The notes below the pieces were generated by a model, which did no database searches, was not told where the DNA came from, and saw nothing but the letters and a program-made list of their open reading frames with translations. The translations under genes and the position numbers were made by a program. Source: Apostichopus leukothele (taxonomy: Eukaryota > Echinodermata > Holothuroidea > Aspidochirotida > Stichopodidae). Taken from it: a stretch of DNA of 37,112 nucleotides. The stretch lies in NCBI GenBank assembly GCA_010014835.2, contig JAAAKB020000002.1:239423-276534 (forward strand), read 5' to 3'. Below are positions 1 to 10,131 of this stretch, piece by piece (positions within the stretch are counted from its first letter, which is position 1; each line of letters opens with the position of its first letter).

Positions 1-1240
1 AACTGGATGAATTAGGTGAACAGTACACATTATTGATCCAGCTTCCAGTCAAATAGGAAAGCATGTCATTCACCAAGGAGTAGTGGCCCGCTATCCATCT
101 GACTGGCTAGTTCCTATTCTCCATTGCCTTGGCCTATGCAGACAATAATTACTAGGCCTAGCTTGGCAACCTGACAGTGACACACTGATCTGGCTAGTAA
201 GTATTGGCTACAGATTTTGAACATTATTTATAATAATGAATCATGCAGTGAATTTTATTTCCAACAAGTGTGATCAGTTGCCTCTTGATAAAAAGCTTGA
301 AACTTCTGATTCCTTGGTTCAATCATAAATAACCATCACAAAAATTGGATTACTGTCCTCAAGTCCATCTCTACATTATCGCGCAATAGGTATCAATGTA
401 TTGTAAAGCATAGCCTACAAAACCAGTTTATACTTAGCTCAAGTGAGCAAATGCGATTTGCACTTTGGGCTACTTACCATTATGCTAGAGAATCCTTCGA
501 AGAATGGAGAGGAAGAATACTAAATAAGAGCTTTAGACGGTACTATGGATTAACTAAATGAAGCTGTAAGGAGGTGCATGGAAGTAGGTACACATCCGAT
601 CTTGTTTTACCTATATTGTTCTAAGGTGCACGCCGGTGCTTTTCTCTCGTTTAGACTACGCTAGCCGTCCGCTAGCTGTAGCCTTTATCGGTGGTGCGCC
701 CTCTCATATTTGTTTCGGTTGTGGTGGTCCCCATAGTACTTAGTGGCACTATATTTTATTTTGTTGTATCCATGATGTGCGTGAGAGATGGGGAGGGGTG
801 GAGGAGGAGGGTTTGTAAAAACCCCTAAGAGTACTCATCCTAGACCATTGGCCCCTACATCAAACTTACGGAATTGACTATTGAAGTATTCATTAACGAT
901 AAAGAAGGATAATAAACACGCAAAAACATTTTTCTGTAAGAGCGATGAACCAAGATTTACTCTTGCACATACACACAATTTGTTAGCTATTCTAACTGCT
1001 TGCTGCTTGCCAATCTACTCAGGGAAGAGAAAGATAAGTAAACCATCCCCGATTATAGTCTCGGTATACCACTGCACCTGCCAAGCTACTGCTTGGTTCA
1101 ACGTGTCACTTAGTAATGTGCATTAAACTACAAACAAGAATGTGAACAATTATTTTATGGCTTGATAAAAACTAGTCATCTTAAAATTACACAGGCCTAA
1201 CTTGCTCATTATTTTGACATGTTTGGTATAATATCTCTTC
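1..1240. other. Intergenic, no gene seen
   Basis: No open frame here has coding character or plausible splice borders. The stretch is AT-rich unique-looking DNA. A slightly GC-richer patch at about 620-740 does not translate into anything recognisable. A short frame at 881-1126 begins at a non-ATG codon and shows no domain. Confidence 0.6.
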
Positions 1241-1396
1241 TTACAAAGAAGGTTTAATATTCGGCATAACTTTTTTTTGGTAGGGTTGTGAATGAGTGGA
1301 ATGGTTTGCCTTAGAAAGTTGTACTTGCAAGTACATAGTGTGAATGGGTTCAAGAATGCTTTAGACAAGCACTTTAAGCATTGTAATCGGGTATGA
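1241..1396 (+). pseudogene. Decayed 3' end of a non-LTR retrotransposon reverse-transcriptase ORF
   Basis: Three short translated blocks line up in the order typical of the extreme C-terminus of CR1/L2/jockey-group reverse transcriptases. These are RRFNIRHNFF (from 1247, one frame), RVVNEWNGLP (from 1282, a second frame, followed directly by a TAG stop) and SVNGFKNALDKHFK (from 1337, back in the first frame, ending in TGA near 1396). The family pattern is RxNxRxxFFxxRVVNxWNxLP, a spacer, then FKNxLDxxx. Two frameshifts and at least one internal stop mean it is dead. About 100 bp downstream the sequence closes with ACTAAACTAAACTA, which may be the repeat-type 3' tail of the element. Everything 5' of about 1241 appears missing, as expected for 5'-truncated LINE copies. 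Clade assignment within non-LTR elements is uncertain. Confidence 0.75.
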
Positions 1397-1495
1397 TTTT
1401 TTGTGTCTTCGGTTTGTTTCCTCTCCTATAGGGTCTGTGATGGGGACTTCAGTGTCCCTCCTGATCCTTTGTTTCTACTAAACTAAACTATCTTC
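1397..1495 (+). mobile_element. Probable 3' UTR and tail of the retrotransposon remnant
   Basis: This follows directly from the stop of the reverse-transcriptase remnant. It ends in a short run of CTAAA-like units (1478-1491), a common kind of LINE 3' terminus. Assignment rests only on adjacency and on the tail. Confidence 0.4.
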
Positions 1496-2029
1496 AATTC
1501 CTCTGGTTATGGGGCAGTTATTATATAACATCTAGCCATTGAGGTATTGCTTGCTATGTAACAATTGACTATTCTATTCTCAGTATTTTATTCTTTCTGT
1601 TATCATGTGGCCATATTTGTGTACTGTTGGAATGAATCAAACTTAAGTTTGTAATATCTTAACACCTATAACTGTACTCTATACTTCTGTCAATTACAAA
1701 GTTTGTAACGACAAAAAAAAAAACGGTGACATTTTTATTTCTCGTGTTCCACATTTTTAATGCATGCAAGTTATCCAATGTAACATGAAACAAACGTTTT
1801 ACAAAGGAAAATGAATAAACGTTGTCCAAGAAGAAATAATGATATTAAAAACATGATAATCATTTCAAAATAAAATTTAAATAGCTGTATAATCACATTT
1901 GGTTGTTCTTGGAATTTTAAGCTGAGAAAAACAGACCGAAACAAACAAACATAGAAAAGGAAGAAGAAGAATCTTCCTCATTCCTTCAGTAATGTTGCTT
2001 CACTTATGAAACTTCATAATATCCGTGTC

Positions 2030-2116
2030 AAATGATAAAGCCATGACAGTCATGTCAAATTACAAAGCCATGACAACCATGTCAAATGATCAAGCCATGA
2101 CAAAAATGTCAAATGA
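2030..2116. repeat. 27-bp tandem repeat, three copies
   Basis: Units begin at 2030, 2057 and 2084 and a partial fourth begins at 2111. Each unit reads approximately AAATGATAAAGCCATGAC-NNN-CATGTC. The core carries a dyad (CATGAC facing CATGTC around three variable bases). The variable three-base loop differs in each copy (AGT, AAC, AAA) while the arms are constant. Confidence 0.9.
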
Positions 2117-2268
2117 AGCATTGTAATAATCTTCTTTTTTTTTTCTATACACAAACATGATTGAATGGCCCTAATGGCTGAGCTACTTAGGTTGCAACAA
2201 GTAGGATATAGCTCTTGTATCATGTATTTAGTATCAACAAAGACCTTGTTGTATCAACTGTATCATGT

Positions 2269-2466
2269 ATCAACAAGTATGTTGATGTACTACTGTGTCA
2301 TGCATCAACATGTACATTGATGTAGCTAATGTACCATGTATCAACAAGAATGTTGATGTAGCTAATGTATCATGCATCAACAAGTATGTTGATGTAGCTA
2401 CTCTATAATGTATCAAGAAGTACATTGATGTAGCTAATGTATCAACAAGTAAGTTGATGTAGCTAT
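2269..2466. repeat. 36-bp minisatellite, about six copies
   Basis: Units start at about 2269, 2304, 2340, 2376, 2412 and 2441 with lengths 35, 36, 36, 36, 29 and a partial. Each contains ATCAAC-AAGTAT-GTTGAT or a close variant, a six-base inverted repeat with a six-base spacer, followed by GTAGCTAATGTATCATGC. A more diverged run at 2216-2268 looks like older copies of the same unit. Confidence 0.9.
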
Positions 2467-2559
2467 TTCACTAAGTTTAATGCGTGAGTAACTTTAGATA
2501 TAACATTGTTTAGACCATACCATTAAACTAAGATTATGTCCCACTTATGCACTTAAGAA

Positions 2560-3260
2560 AAATGAAAGCCCTACCCATGATTAAAATATCCCATGAAAAT
2601 AATGTAACATGATATATGTAATATCCTTGTAAGGAGGTATCCGTGATGTCCATGAGCATAATATCCATGTAACATGTTATCCATGTTACAAGATATTCAT
2701 GACATCTATCAATAAGATATCCGTTATATCCTTGTAACAAGGTATCCATGAATCTATCCAGCATGATATCCATGCAACAAGATATCCATGATATTCATGA
2801 ACATAATCTCCATGACATCTATCAATGAGATATCCTTAATTTCTTGTAACAAGGTATCCACAAGTCCACAAGCATCACATCAATGAAACAAGATATCCCC
2901 GATATTCATGAACATGATCTCCATGACATCTACCAATGAGATATCCTTAATATCTTGTCACAAGGTATCCATAAGGTATCCATAAGGTATCCACAAGCAT
3001 AACATCCATGAAACAAGATATCCATGTCATTCATGAGCATGAGCTTCATGACAGCTCTACCAATGAAATTCGTAATATCCTTGTAACATGGTATCCATGA
3101 ATCCATGAGCACCATATCCATGTGACAAGATATCCATGTTTCATGAACATGATCTGCATGACATCTATCATGAGATATCCATAACATCTATGATAATCAA
3201 TGGAACAAGAATACCATGCATGTATACTGTTCATACCTATGAACAAGATATCTGTAAAGC
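2560..3260. repeat. Degenerate satellite of about 110-bp units built from ATATCCATGA-like submotifs
   Basis: The phrase ACAAGATATCC recurs at about 2778, 2888, 3015 and 3126. The intervals are about 110, 127 and 111 bp. The long interval contains extra copies of an ATAAGGTATCC 11-12-mer near 2970-2995. Shorter submotifs (GATATCCATGA, CATGACATCTA, TAACAAGGTATCC) recur throughout and give a nested structure. Long frames on the minus strand here are translations of the repeat and not genes. Confidence 0.85.
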
Positions 3261-4449
3261 AGGTATCAAAGTTGATCTTGTATTTAGTATTCAATACAAG
3301 TTCCGGTCACCCCTGTATGAATTAGAAATATTCAAGATATTAAACTATTTAACCCATTTATGAAGTTACTATGTACGATGAAACTAAGGTACCATAATTA
3401 ATTTATTTACTAATATAAATAAAACATGGAACATTTATTTTTATTGTAGCTTTAAAAGAAAGTTGCAATTGAAGAGTAACATTCAGTTGTTCTGGTAACA
3501 AAAGACATAGATATAACGTTATACAGTATGATATGCAAATTTAAAAAACCACATTTCGTATTGCAACTATTGCCGCTCAAATGAATACTTGTAGATTGCC
3601 TACCCACTAGAAACGGTAATCCATGCAAGAACAAATCCATTGTGCATCTATGATAGCTTTTGAACCTTTCCAAGATCTTGACCCACTCCAAAAGTCAGGA
3701 CTCATCTATAAGGAATTCTTGCAAGTTGTCCATGAGAAAAAGTGAAATTACTTTTTTGCGGCTGTTCTTGAATTATAAAATGGGTTCAAAGACAGACAAA
3801 CTTACATAAATTATGTAAATTCTATTCGATGTTGCTTCATATGAAGTGTCTATAAGTCACATGTTTTGTCCATATTTTGTAAGATGCGAAACAAAAGCAC
3901 AAAACTGAACAACTAAACTGGACATCATTTATCAATCTGCAAAGCTCAGTGAAAACAGGAAAAGATTAGTCAATTGAGTAAGAATTTAGCAGTAGTACAC
4001 ATTTTACCATGTTGGCTTACTACTTCTTCTACAAGCTCTTGCTAGTCAGCACTTACTCTTGGAATAAAAAGCAAGATTATGGCTGACTTAAAACTGTTAA
4101 AGACAATGTGATGTACTAATGTTTTCCTACTCTCACTTCTTTGCAACTTTACAGCTCAATTGAGACACTGATTATGTATAAATTTGATCCTTCCTATGGA
4201 GAGATAAATACAAAATAAAAATCCCAAAACCGATATAAACAACTTTTCCTAAAAAGCCATGACAGCTGGTTCAGGTTCTACAAATTCTTCTTCTTTTTTT
4301 CAAAGAGTAAGAACAATAGAAGTTGCAAAACTTTTGCATGGAAATTTGTTAACCTTGCCAGGGCAATGCAAGAAGAACTGTGCAGAAAGATACACCGTTT
4401 AGAGTATGAAGGATTTATAATTCAAGGAGTAATCAAATCCCATACTAGT
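3261..4449. other. Intergenic, no gene seen
   Basis: AT-rich sequence between the satellite and the probable polyadenylation site of the ZIP7 gene. It could hold a longer 3' UTR of that gene. Nothing coding or repetitive was recognised. Confidence 0.5.
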
Positions 4450-4455
4450 TTTATT
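4450..4455 (-). promoter_or_regulatory. Candidate polyadenylation signal of the ZIP7 gene
   Basis: TTTATT on the plus strand is AATAAA on the minus strand, about 520 bp after the ZIP7 stop codon. Other AATAAA hexamers occur further downstream (for example near 3433), so this is one candidate. A transcript end is needed to decide. Confidence 0.35.
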
Positions 4456-4973
4456 CATTTCTTTTAGACTCTTCTAATGTCTTTCAATTTATATTTGCTT
4501 CGATTTTAAACAAGTGATCAAGTTTTTTTACCATTGTCGTGACTTCAATGCAACCAGCAGACAAATCACAGTGTGTAGTAATTTTGCAACAGGTTACTAG
4601 GAATCAGAATCTCTGCTCATTGCATGGGCAAAGATAATGATTGATTAAGTACAATACAATTGTTTCTCAAAAAAACAGCTGTTAACATCTATTGCACACA
4701 GTACACCTTAGACATGGGTAATTGACTACAGAAATGAAAACAATTCACCAAAGTGCCCTTGTAAGTTTTTTTTCCTAGAAACTGTTCTTTGCTACTTCAT
4801 ATTTTTTGTACGAAACTCTGATAGAACCGACAAGCCAACATACCAATCATTCAACTAAGATACTGAGAAAGAGAGCCATGCATATGACAAAAAGCTTAAA
4901 CTAAAATCTGAGGAGTTTAATTATAATCTAACATAAATCATCCATCGATGTAGAACATTAGTTTTCGATATCA

Positions 4974-5222
4974 TCATTCGTAGGCAGCGATGACAACCAT
5001 CAGACCCACACCGGATAGTAAACCCAAGATTTCAAGTATCGATTGCCCCGGTTTAGAATCCTCTAGTAGTTCTGGAATGACAGTTACCGTAGCGATGTAG
5101 ATGAACCCTCCAGCAGTTAAAGGTAGAATCCAAGTATTAGAATCCCCACTGCCTTCTGTTAGCAGGGCAAATATACAGCCAGCTAGTGCTCCAACTGCTG
5201 TAAGTAACTGCAAGTACATTGC
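4974..5222 (-). CDS. ZIP7 exon 4: C-terminal membrane segments and stop
   Basis: Encodes residues 324-405. The acceptor is TTCACCAG|GCAATG and the stop is TGA at 4974-4976, followed by a second TGA in frame. It contains three hydrophobic helices and ends in IAAYE. The polypyrimidine tract before the acceptor is strong (5226-5260 on the opposite strand). Confidence 0.95.
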   Translation of the reverse strand, partial: AMYLQLLTAVGALAGCIFALLTEGSGDSNTWILPLTAGGFIYIATVTVIPELLEDSKPGQSILEILGLLSGVGLMVVIAAYE

Positions 5223-7912
5223 CTGGTGAAAGTGTACAGAAAGAGAAAAAAATCCATCTATTGAAATTGCTGGCATGTCATATTCTGACAACTAAATTGC
5301 GAGAGCAGGACATCCTGCCGTTTCGAGTTTTTCGCTTTTTGAGATAATCATTTTTTAAATATGTCAACCTAAATCATCACACATTTGATGGCTTGGCATC
5401 CACTCTTCATTTTATACCTACTGTTTTTTTAGGATCAGTTGTTTCTGCTTAGTTGCCAAGTTTGTACATTTATCGCTTGTGACACACCAAATATATGTAG
5501 GCCATGGAACTTAACTTTCCTTATACCTGTCTCTTAAAAGTAGGTTTTGCTCTAAATCACCAAATTTATGTAGGCCATGGAACTTAAATTTCCTTATACC
5601 TGTCTCTTAAAAGTAGGTTTTGCTCTTAATTACCAAATTTATGTAGGCCATGGAACTTTCCTTATACTGGAACTTTCCTTATACATGGACTTTCCTTATA
5701 CCTGCCTATTAAAAGTAGGTTTTGCTCTTAATCACTAAATTTATGTAGGCCATGGAACTTAACTTTCCTTATACCTGTCTCTTAAATGTAGGTTTAGCTC
5801 TTAATCAGTGCACTTCATTCTTACCTTGCGTTTGCTACAACCAGATTGCACTAGAATGGCAAAATCTCCTATTTCATGCGGGACCTCATGAAGTAATATA
5901 GTGATTGTTGTAACAATGCCCAAAGGACGTCCGACCAGGAAGGAAGCACCAATAGCAAGACCATCTGTAAAATTGTGCATACAATCTGCAGCCAAGTTCA
6001 AGAATCCTGCCACTTTGATCCCTTCTTCTGTAAGAAAGAAATAAGAGAAGGATACCCATGAAATCTCTAATCTTAAGGTTCACAGCACTTGATCATTGAC
6101 CAAAACAATTCAGTTTCCCTTGTATATCTACTAACACTTCTTTCTTTTCTGCGCTCCATTTAAAACTGCATGGTACTGTATGCATCATTACTTTACCATA
6201 CTGCATACTGTAGGTGTACTATTGTGAAATGTTATATTTTAAGCAAGGGTATCTTTTTAAGCTGGTATTAGCTACCGAGAAAGTTAAACTAGAAATCAAT
6301 CACCGATGAGCTTCCTTGGGCAGGTTACAATAAAAAAAATAATTATGCTCCTTTAGCAGTAAATCTCACGGGCTGCATTACATATTTGTTGTGACATTTT
6401 GATACTATATAGCTAAAAATTAAACAAAATCAACTCAAAATGTTGCCTTAAGAATTCCTTAAAACAAACTGACGTTACCATTTTGATCATGTTCTGCCGC
6501 TTTGTTTCCAGGTTTCTTGTCTCCCTTTTTCCTGTTTCTGATTTCTGTCCCCTCCGTTCCTTTCTTGTGCTTTTCCTCGTTATTTTTTTCAGACTTTTGT
6601 CCGTGGTCACCATGGCTGTGACTATGTTCTCCTTTGACGTGTCTCACAAACTTCTCAACAGCAAGAAATAAAATGATCCCAGACAGAACATAGAGGCCTG
6701 TAATATGATAGAAGATAATTTTGGTGATAAGATTAGTACAGTATTTATAGTGTACCATATAAATAAACTGTGTACTTTAAAAGTCTTGGTTTAATTGTTA
6801 TCACTATGATGAGTGGAAATTTAATCCATAAAACTTCAATTTGCACGATATTGTTTAAACATGTAAACTCATCAACAAAGTGATGCAAACCATGTCTTCC
6901 ACTTAACCATGAATGAGAGAGATATTGAAATGGTCTAAACAAACATTAACAAATTGTTTTTACCACAACTCAGTCTTTCATTTTCCCTTACCTATGGCTG
7001 ATAACATTTGAATATATAACAGAAAATTTAAGTAGATTAAGAGACTGGTATTTCTGAGGTTTTTCAATATATTTCTTTACTGATCATTACTGAGGTTGTA
7101 GCGCAGCTTATATTACATTACTCAATATGTAAAACATGGCTGTTAGACTTTAAAGCAAGGTTTATTTTTCAAAACTCTCTTTTTTCACTCACAAAAACCC
7201 ATCACATTATTAACAAAGGAATTTGCCTTCAATAAATTAAGATAAACGTCCAGCTTCAAAGTAGGCTTCATCTGCCTGTAGGTAAAACTTTTTAAGTCAG
7301 TTTAGCATTTCAGTCAGTCAGTGATATGGCCTTGCCAAAAGTAAGTAACTAAATGGGTTACTTACCAACCATAATATCTCTCGAGTGATCATGCCCATGA
7401 TTGTGTTCATGTTCATGTTCGTGATCATGTTCGTGCTCATGGCTGTGATCTTCACCAATGGCATGTGGGGAGATGGCGTGTGGAATAAGATGAAGGAAGG
7501 CATCTCCCAGTAAACCACCTGAAGCAAAACTTAGCAACACCTTAAGCAATGATTCTTGACCTGGTTTGTCTTTATCTAATGGAATAATAAAGAGGATTAG
7601 AAATGGAGCAGCACTGATTAGTAATGTAGCACCGATAGCCTCGTACCAGACACGGTACAAATCTTTGACAACTGGTTCTTCCGTATGCTTGTGAGTGTGT
7701 TCGTGGCTGTGGTCATGATGGTGGTGATCCTCTGCGTGATGGTGATGGCCATGGTGGTCGTGACTATGTCCATGGTGGTCGTGACTATGTCCATGATGGT
7801 CGTGCCCATGATGGTCGTGTCCATCGTGGCCGTTTACCTGACAGTGAAGCAGTAAAACGAGCAACGATACACACAATAGGGGAAGTTTCATCTTACGTAT
7901 GGACGCAGCCAT
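4974..7912 (-). CDS. Zinc transporter ZIP7 (SLC39A7, KE4/Catsup type), complete four-exon gene
   Basis: The coding sequence joins 7912-7366, 6697-6479, 6027-5825 and 5222-4974 (547+219+203+249 nt), giving 405 residues. All introns are GT-AG and phases match. The family moves zinc from the ER and Golgi lumen into the cytosol. A signal-like hydrophobic stretch (residues 8-25) precedes a His-rich luminal segment (29-78), then about eight membrane segments. HLIPH lies at 141-145 in the third hydrophobic segment. HNFTDG (273-278) and HEVPHEIGD (302-310) are the paired metal-site motifs that define the LIV-1 subfamily. A second His-rich loop is at 151-177. The C-terminal segment closely follows the known KE4 pattern ([30 protein letters not shown]). 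The variable cytosolic loop (about 206-255) is Lys/Glu-rich, with few His. The start ATG has A at -3 and G at +4. A second in-frame Met at residue 8 lies just before the signal segment. Human ZIP7 is somewhat longer (469 residues). Identification is very secure. Confidence 0.96.
5486..5806. repeat. 73-bp minisatellite in ZIP7 intron 3, four copies
   Basis: Units start at 5486, 5559, 5632 and 5734. Three are exactly 73 bp. The third is 102 bp because a short internal motif, GGAACTTTCCTTATA, is itself tripled. The array ends about 19 bp from the exon 3 donor, so it occupies over half of the 602-bp intron. Confidence 0.93.
5825..6027 (-). CDS. ZIP7 exon 3: zinc-binding membrane helices
   Basis: Encodes residues 256-323. 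The acceptor is TTACAG|AAGAAGG and the donor AAG|GTAAGA, in phase 0. It carries both transport-site helices (HNFTDG and HEVPHEIGD) and the SGCSKRK segment that follows them in this family. No catalytic or binding residue is missing. Confidence 0.95.
6479..6697 (-). CDS. ZIP7 exon 2: membrane segment and charged cytosolic loop
   Basis: Encodes residues 183-255 and one base. The acceptor is TTACAG|GCCTC and the donor AATG|GTAACG. It begins [23 protein letters not shown], a membrane helix followed by the conserved [10 protein letters not shown], which closely resembles known ZIP7 proteins. The loop after it ([11 protein letters not shown], then Lys/Glu/Asn-rich) is much poorer in His than in vertebrate ZIP7. 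In human ZIP7 the corresponding loop carries CK2 phosphorylation sites. I see no obvious equivalent Ser-Ser-acidic site here. Confidence 0.94.
7366..7912 (-). CDS. ZIP7 exon 1: signal segment, His-rich luminal region, first membrane segments
   Basis: Encodes residues 1-182 plus one base of codon 183. The donor is GTTG|GTAAGT. The region at 29-60 is built from GHSHDHH-type heptads with near-identical 21-nt DNA repeats. A second His/Glu alternating run follows the HLIPH membrane segment. Read-through into the intron would stop after one more codon. Confidence 0.95.
7739..7828 (-). repeat. Coding minisatellite for His-rich heptads in ZIP7
   Basis: Repeats of about 21 nt (CCATGGTGGTCGTGACTATGT on the plus strand, with variants) encode GHSHDHH units. 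Because the unit is a multiple of three, copy-number changes would alter loop length without shifting frame. Confidence 0.8.
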
Positions 7913-7919
7913 TTTTAAA

Positions 7920-7926
7920 TGACGTG
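7920..7926 (+). promoter_or_regulatory. TGACGTG motif just upstream of the ZIP7 start
   Basis: TGACGTG matches the core of the unfolded-protein-response element and of CRE-like sites. It lies 8-14 nt before the start codon, so it is probably within the 5' UTR or at the transcription start. A seven-base match alone is weak evidence. Confidence 0.25.
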
Positions 7927-8462
7927 TCTGAACGATTTCGATACCGACTATTTACTTCTGCATGGAACGCAAAAAGGGTAACAAAAGCAGGACATTATGT
8001 GATGGCTTAGTAATTTTTTATATTTTATATTTATTATTTTGTTGTTGTTTGATGTTGTTTTTCAAGTATTATTCTATTCATTGTATGAGGTAAACATGAA
8101 GAAATGTAATTATATCTATTATGAGTCAACAAAATGAGTTTTGATTAGTTTAAGACTGCAGAAACTTGACAAACGAAAATCCGTCAATGATCCTTTACTA
8201 GCGAAATAAAATAATTTAGCTATTATGTTTTGCCACAAAATGCTTCAGACTGTCATTTGTTTATCATCAAGAAGATTTATAAGCCTGCGAAAGAACTCTA
8301 AAATGTATCCTGTTTTCAAATTACTGATATAATAATCTACCCAGATATGGTAATTACACGTATAGCAGTGCTGTAAATGAACGTTAATCCGTTTGACAAG
8401 AAAGAAATTGATGAAGCACGCCATCAATCCTGCAACCAAGTCGTTACCGTGCTTAATTCGCG

Positions 8463-8503
8463 ATTTAATGTCCGCATTAAATCAATTAATGCAGACATTA
8501 AAT
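8463..8503. repeat. Near-perfect 18-bp inverted repeat with 5-nt loop
   Basis: The arms 8463-8480 and 8486-8503 (ATTTAATGTCCGCATTAA and its partner) pair at 17 of 18 positions around the loop ATCAA. No surrounding terminal repeats or gene explain it. It could be a cruciform, a tiny MITE remnant or a structured RNA stem. Confidence 0.8.
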
Positions 8504-9954
8504 ATGGAAAACAGGGGCCTTGTTTTTCCGGTTCAGATGTATGTAATCGAAGTAGACGCAAGACCTACATGCCATATCGCTATCTGCTTATCATTATCCT
8601 ACCTTAGGTGATCAGGATGGGGAAAAAAATACCACGCCAAGAAGCCGTTATCCTTCACGAGACAAAAATAAATGTCTCTACTTTGGAAGAATTGATGGGG
8701 TGTAATGGGGCGAGGTGGCTCCGCGGCGGGGCAGTGCCACATTCGGTTAGGGGCTTGCTCTCCCAGTTATTGTGTTAAAAGGTCTTGCATGGGCTTCATT
8801 AAAGAGATTTGGTTCTGAAGTTAATTTTGCGATGATTTATACTCTTCTGCTCTCAAATTGTATGAAATTACCATGAAATAATAATGAATTTCAATCATTT
8901 TTAATATGATATGGCAGATTCTACATGTAGCAACAATTCAAATCTGAACAAAGTCCCCAATTTTTGTGTAAAAAACTTGTCTTGCCAGATCAGTGAGGGA
9001 TGATATAATGTGATATTGCTCATGTGTAGTAATTGATAGAATTCATATATTTTGCTATTCACTAGGAAATTGCCCCCAAAAAAGCCAATCAAAAGTTAAG
9101 ATGAAAACTTTCTTACAAGCTCCTTTCACCGTGCGTCACGTCGGCAAGAAAACTGTAATTCAAGAATCTTACACGCAGTTATGGAAGGGTTAAGCTTAAA
9201 TAATGGTTTAAAAAACATTCTTAATTTCTTGGTATTTACAATGTAGTGTGAGAAACTGAGGAATCAATTCCTACCAGAAGAGACCTATGGTTTAGCCGAT
9301 CCTTCACACGTGGTCACTTGTTTACGTAGTAATTATTTCAGTATCTACTGTTAATATAATAGCCTGCTTGCGCGTCCAACTCATAAGTTGCATAGTTTGA
9401 GGACCGTCGTATGATATATTTATATATATATGGGAGCCTGTTCAAAAATAAAATGCTCTTCTATGAAAAATCTACCTCACTTCTTTTTCCTATTAAACTT
9501 GCGCTTATTCTCGTAAGATACAAATCAGTTTTTAAGGTGTTGTTATTTTGCCCATATGATATCGTTAGAAAATATCTTGTGTTTTATACCTCCCGAAACA
9601 AGGAACATTTCAAAAGCATTTAGTTACTATACTGTACCGAAGCTCTATACCAGATTTTTTTTATTTCATTTTATAGACAATAATCTCAGCCTCATCAAAT
9701 AACAATGAATTCCTATCATGTTATTTATATGCACAATCTGTCGCATTTTTCATGATCGTGGGCAGTTAACGATATATCATCGAGTTCCACTATAGGCCTA
9801 TTACGGTACTTACATTATCTTCACTAGTATTGGTCCCTTTCGGGCAGGGTCGCTGCGATCCTGCGAAACGGCACGTGCGACAACTCTTTGTCAGAATGTC
9901 AAACGCATCACAAATCATGTTGTGTTACATTATCAACGTATACTTTTATATCAT
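8504..9954. other. Intergenic, no gene seen
   Basis: Mostly AT-rich. A GC-richer patch at 8700-8755 and another at 9835-9880 stand out from the background but do not encode a recognisable product. Short frames lack start context, splice sites and domain content. Confidence 0.5.
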
Positions 9955-9973
9955 ATCATCATCATCATCGTCG

Positions 9974-10031
<58 letters not shown>
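9955..10031. repeat. (ATC)n trinucleotide microsatellite at a gap edge
   Basis: About 25 consecutive ATC units with one (GTC)2 interruption. The tract runs directly into the run of Ns, so its true length is unknown. Confidence 0.95.
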
Positions 10032-10131
10032 NNNNNNNNNNNNNNNNNNNNNNNNNNNNNNNNNNNNNNNNNNNNNNNNNNNNNNNNNNNNNNNNNNNNN
10101 NNNNNNNNNNNNNNNNNNNNNNNNNNNNNNN
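10032..10131. other. Assembly gap of 100 N
   Basis: Exactly 100 Ns, a conventional placeholder for a gap of unknown size. It is bounded by the ATC microsatellite on the left and a G8 run on the right, so the gap is probably due to repeat collapse. Confidence 0.98.

Noticed and set aside
2030-2470. A CRISPR array
   Set aside because: Repeats are directly adjacent without unique spacers and lie in animal DNA with introns nearby.
2534-3294. Minus-strand frames with recurring MDI-LVTWI-like text
   Set aside because: The protein periodicity is that of the DNA satellite. There is no start context, splice site or domain.
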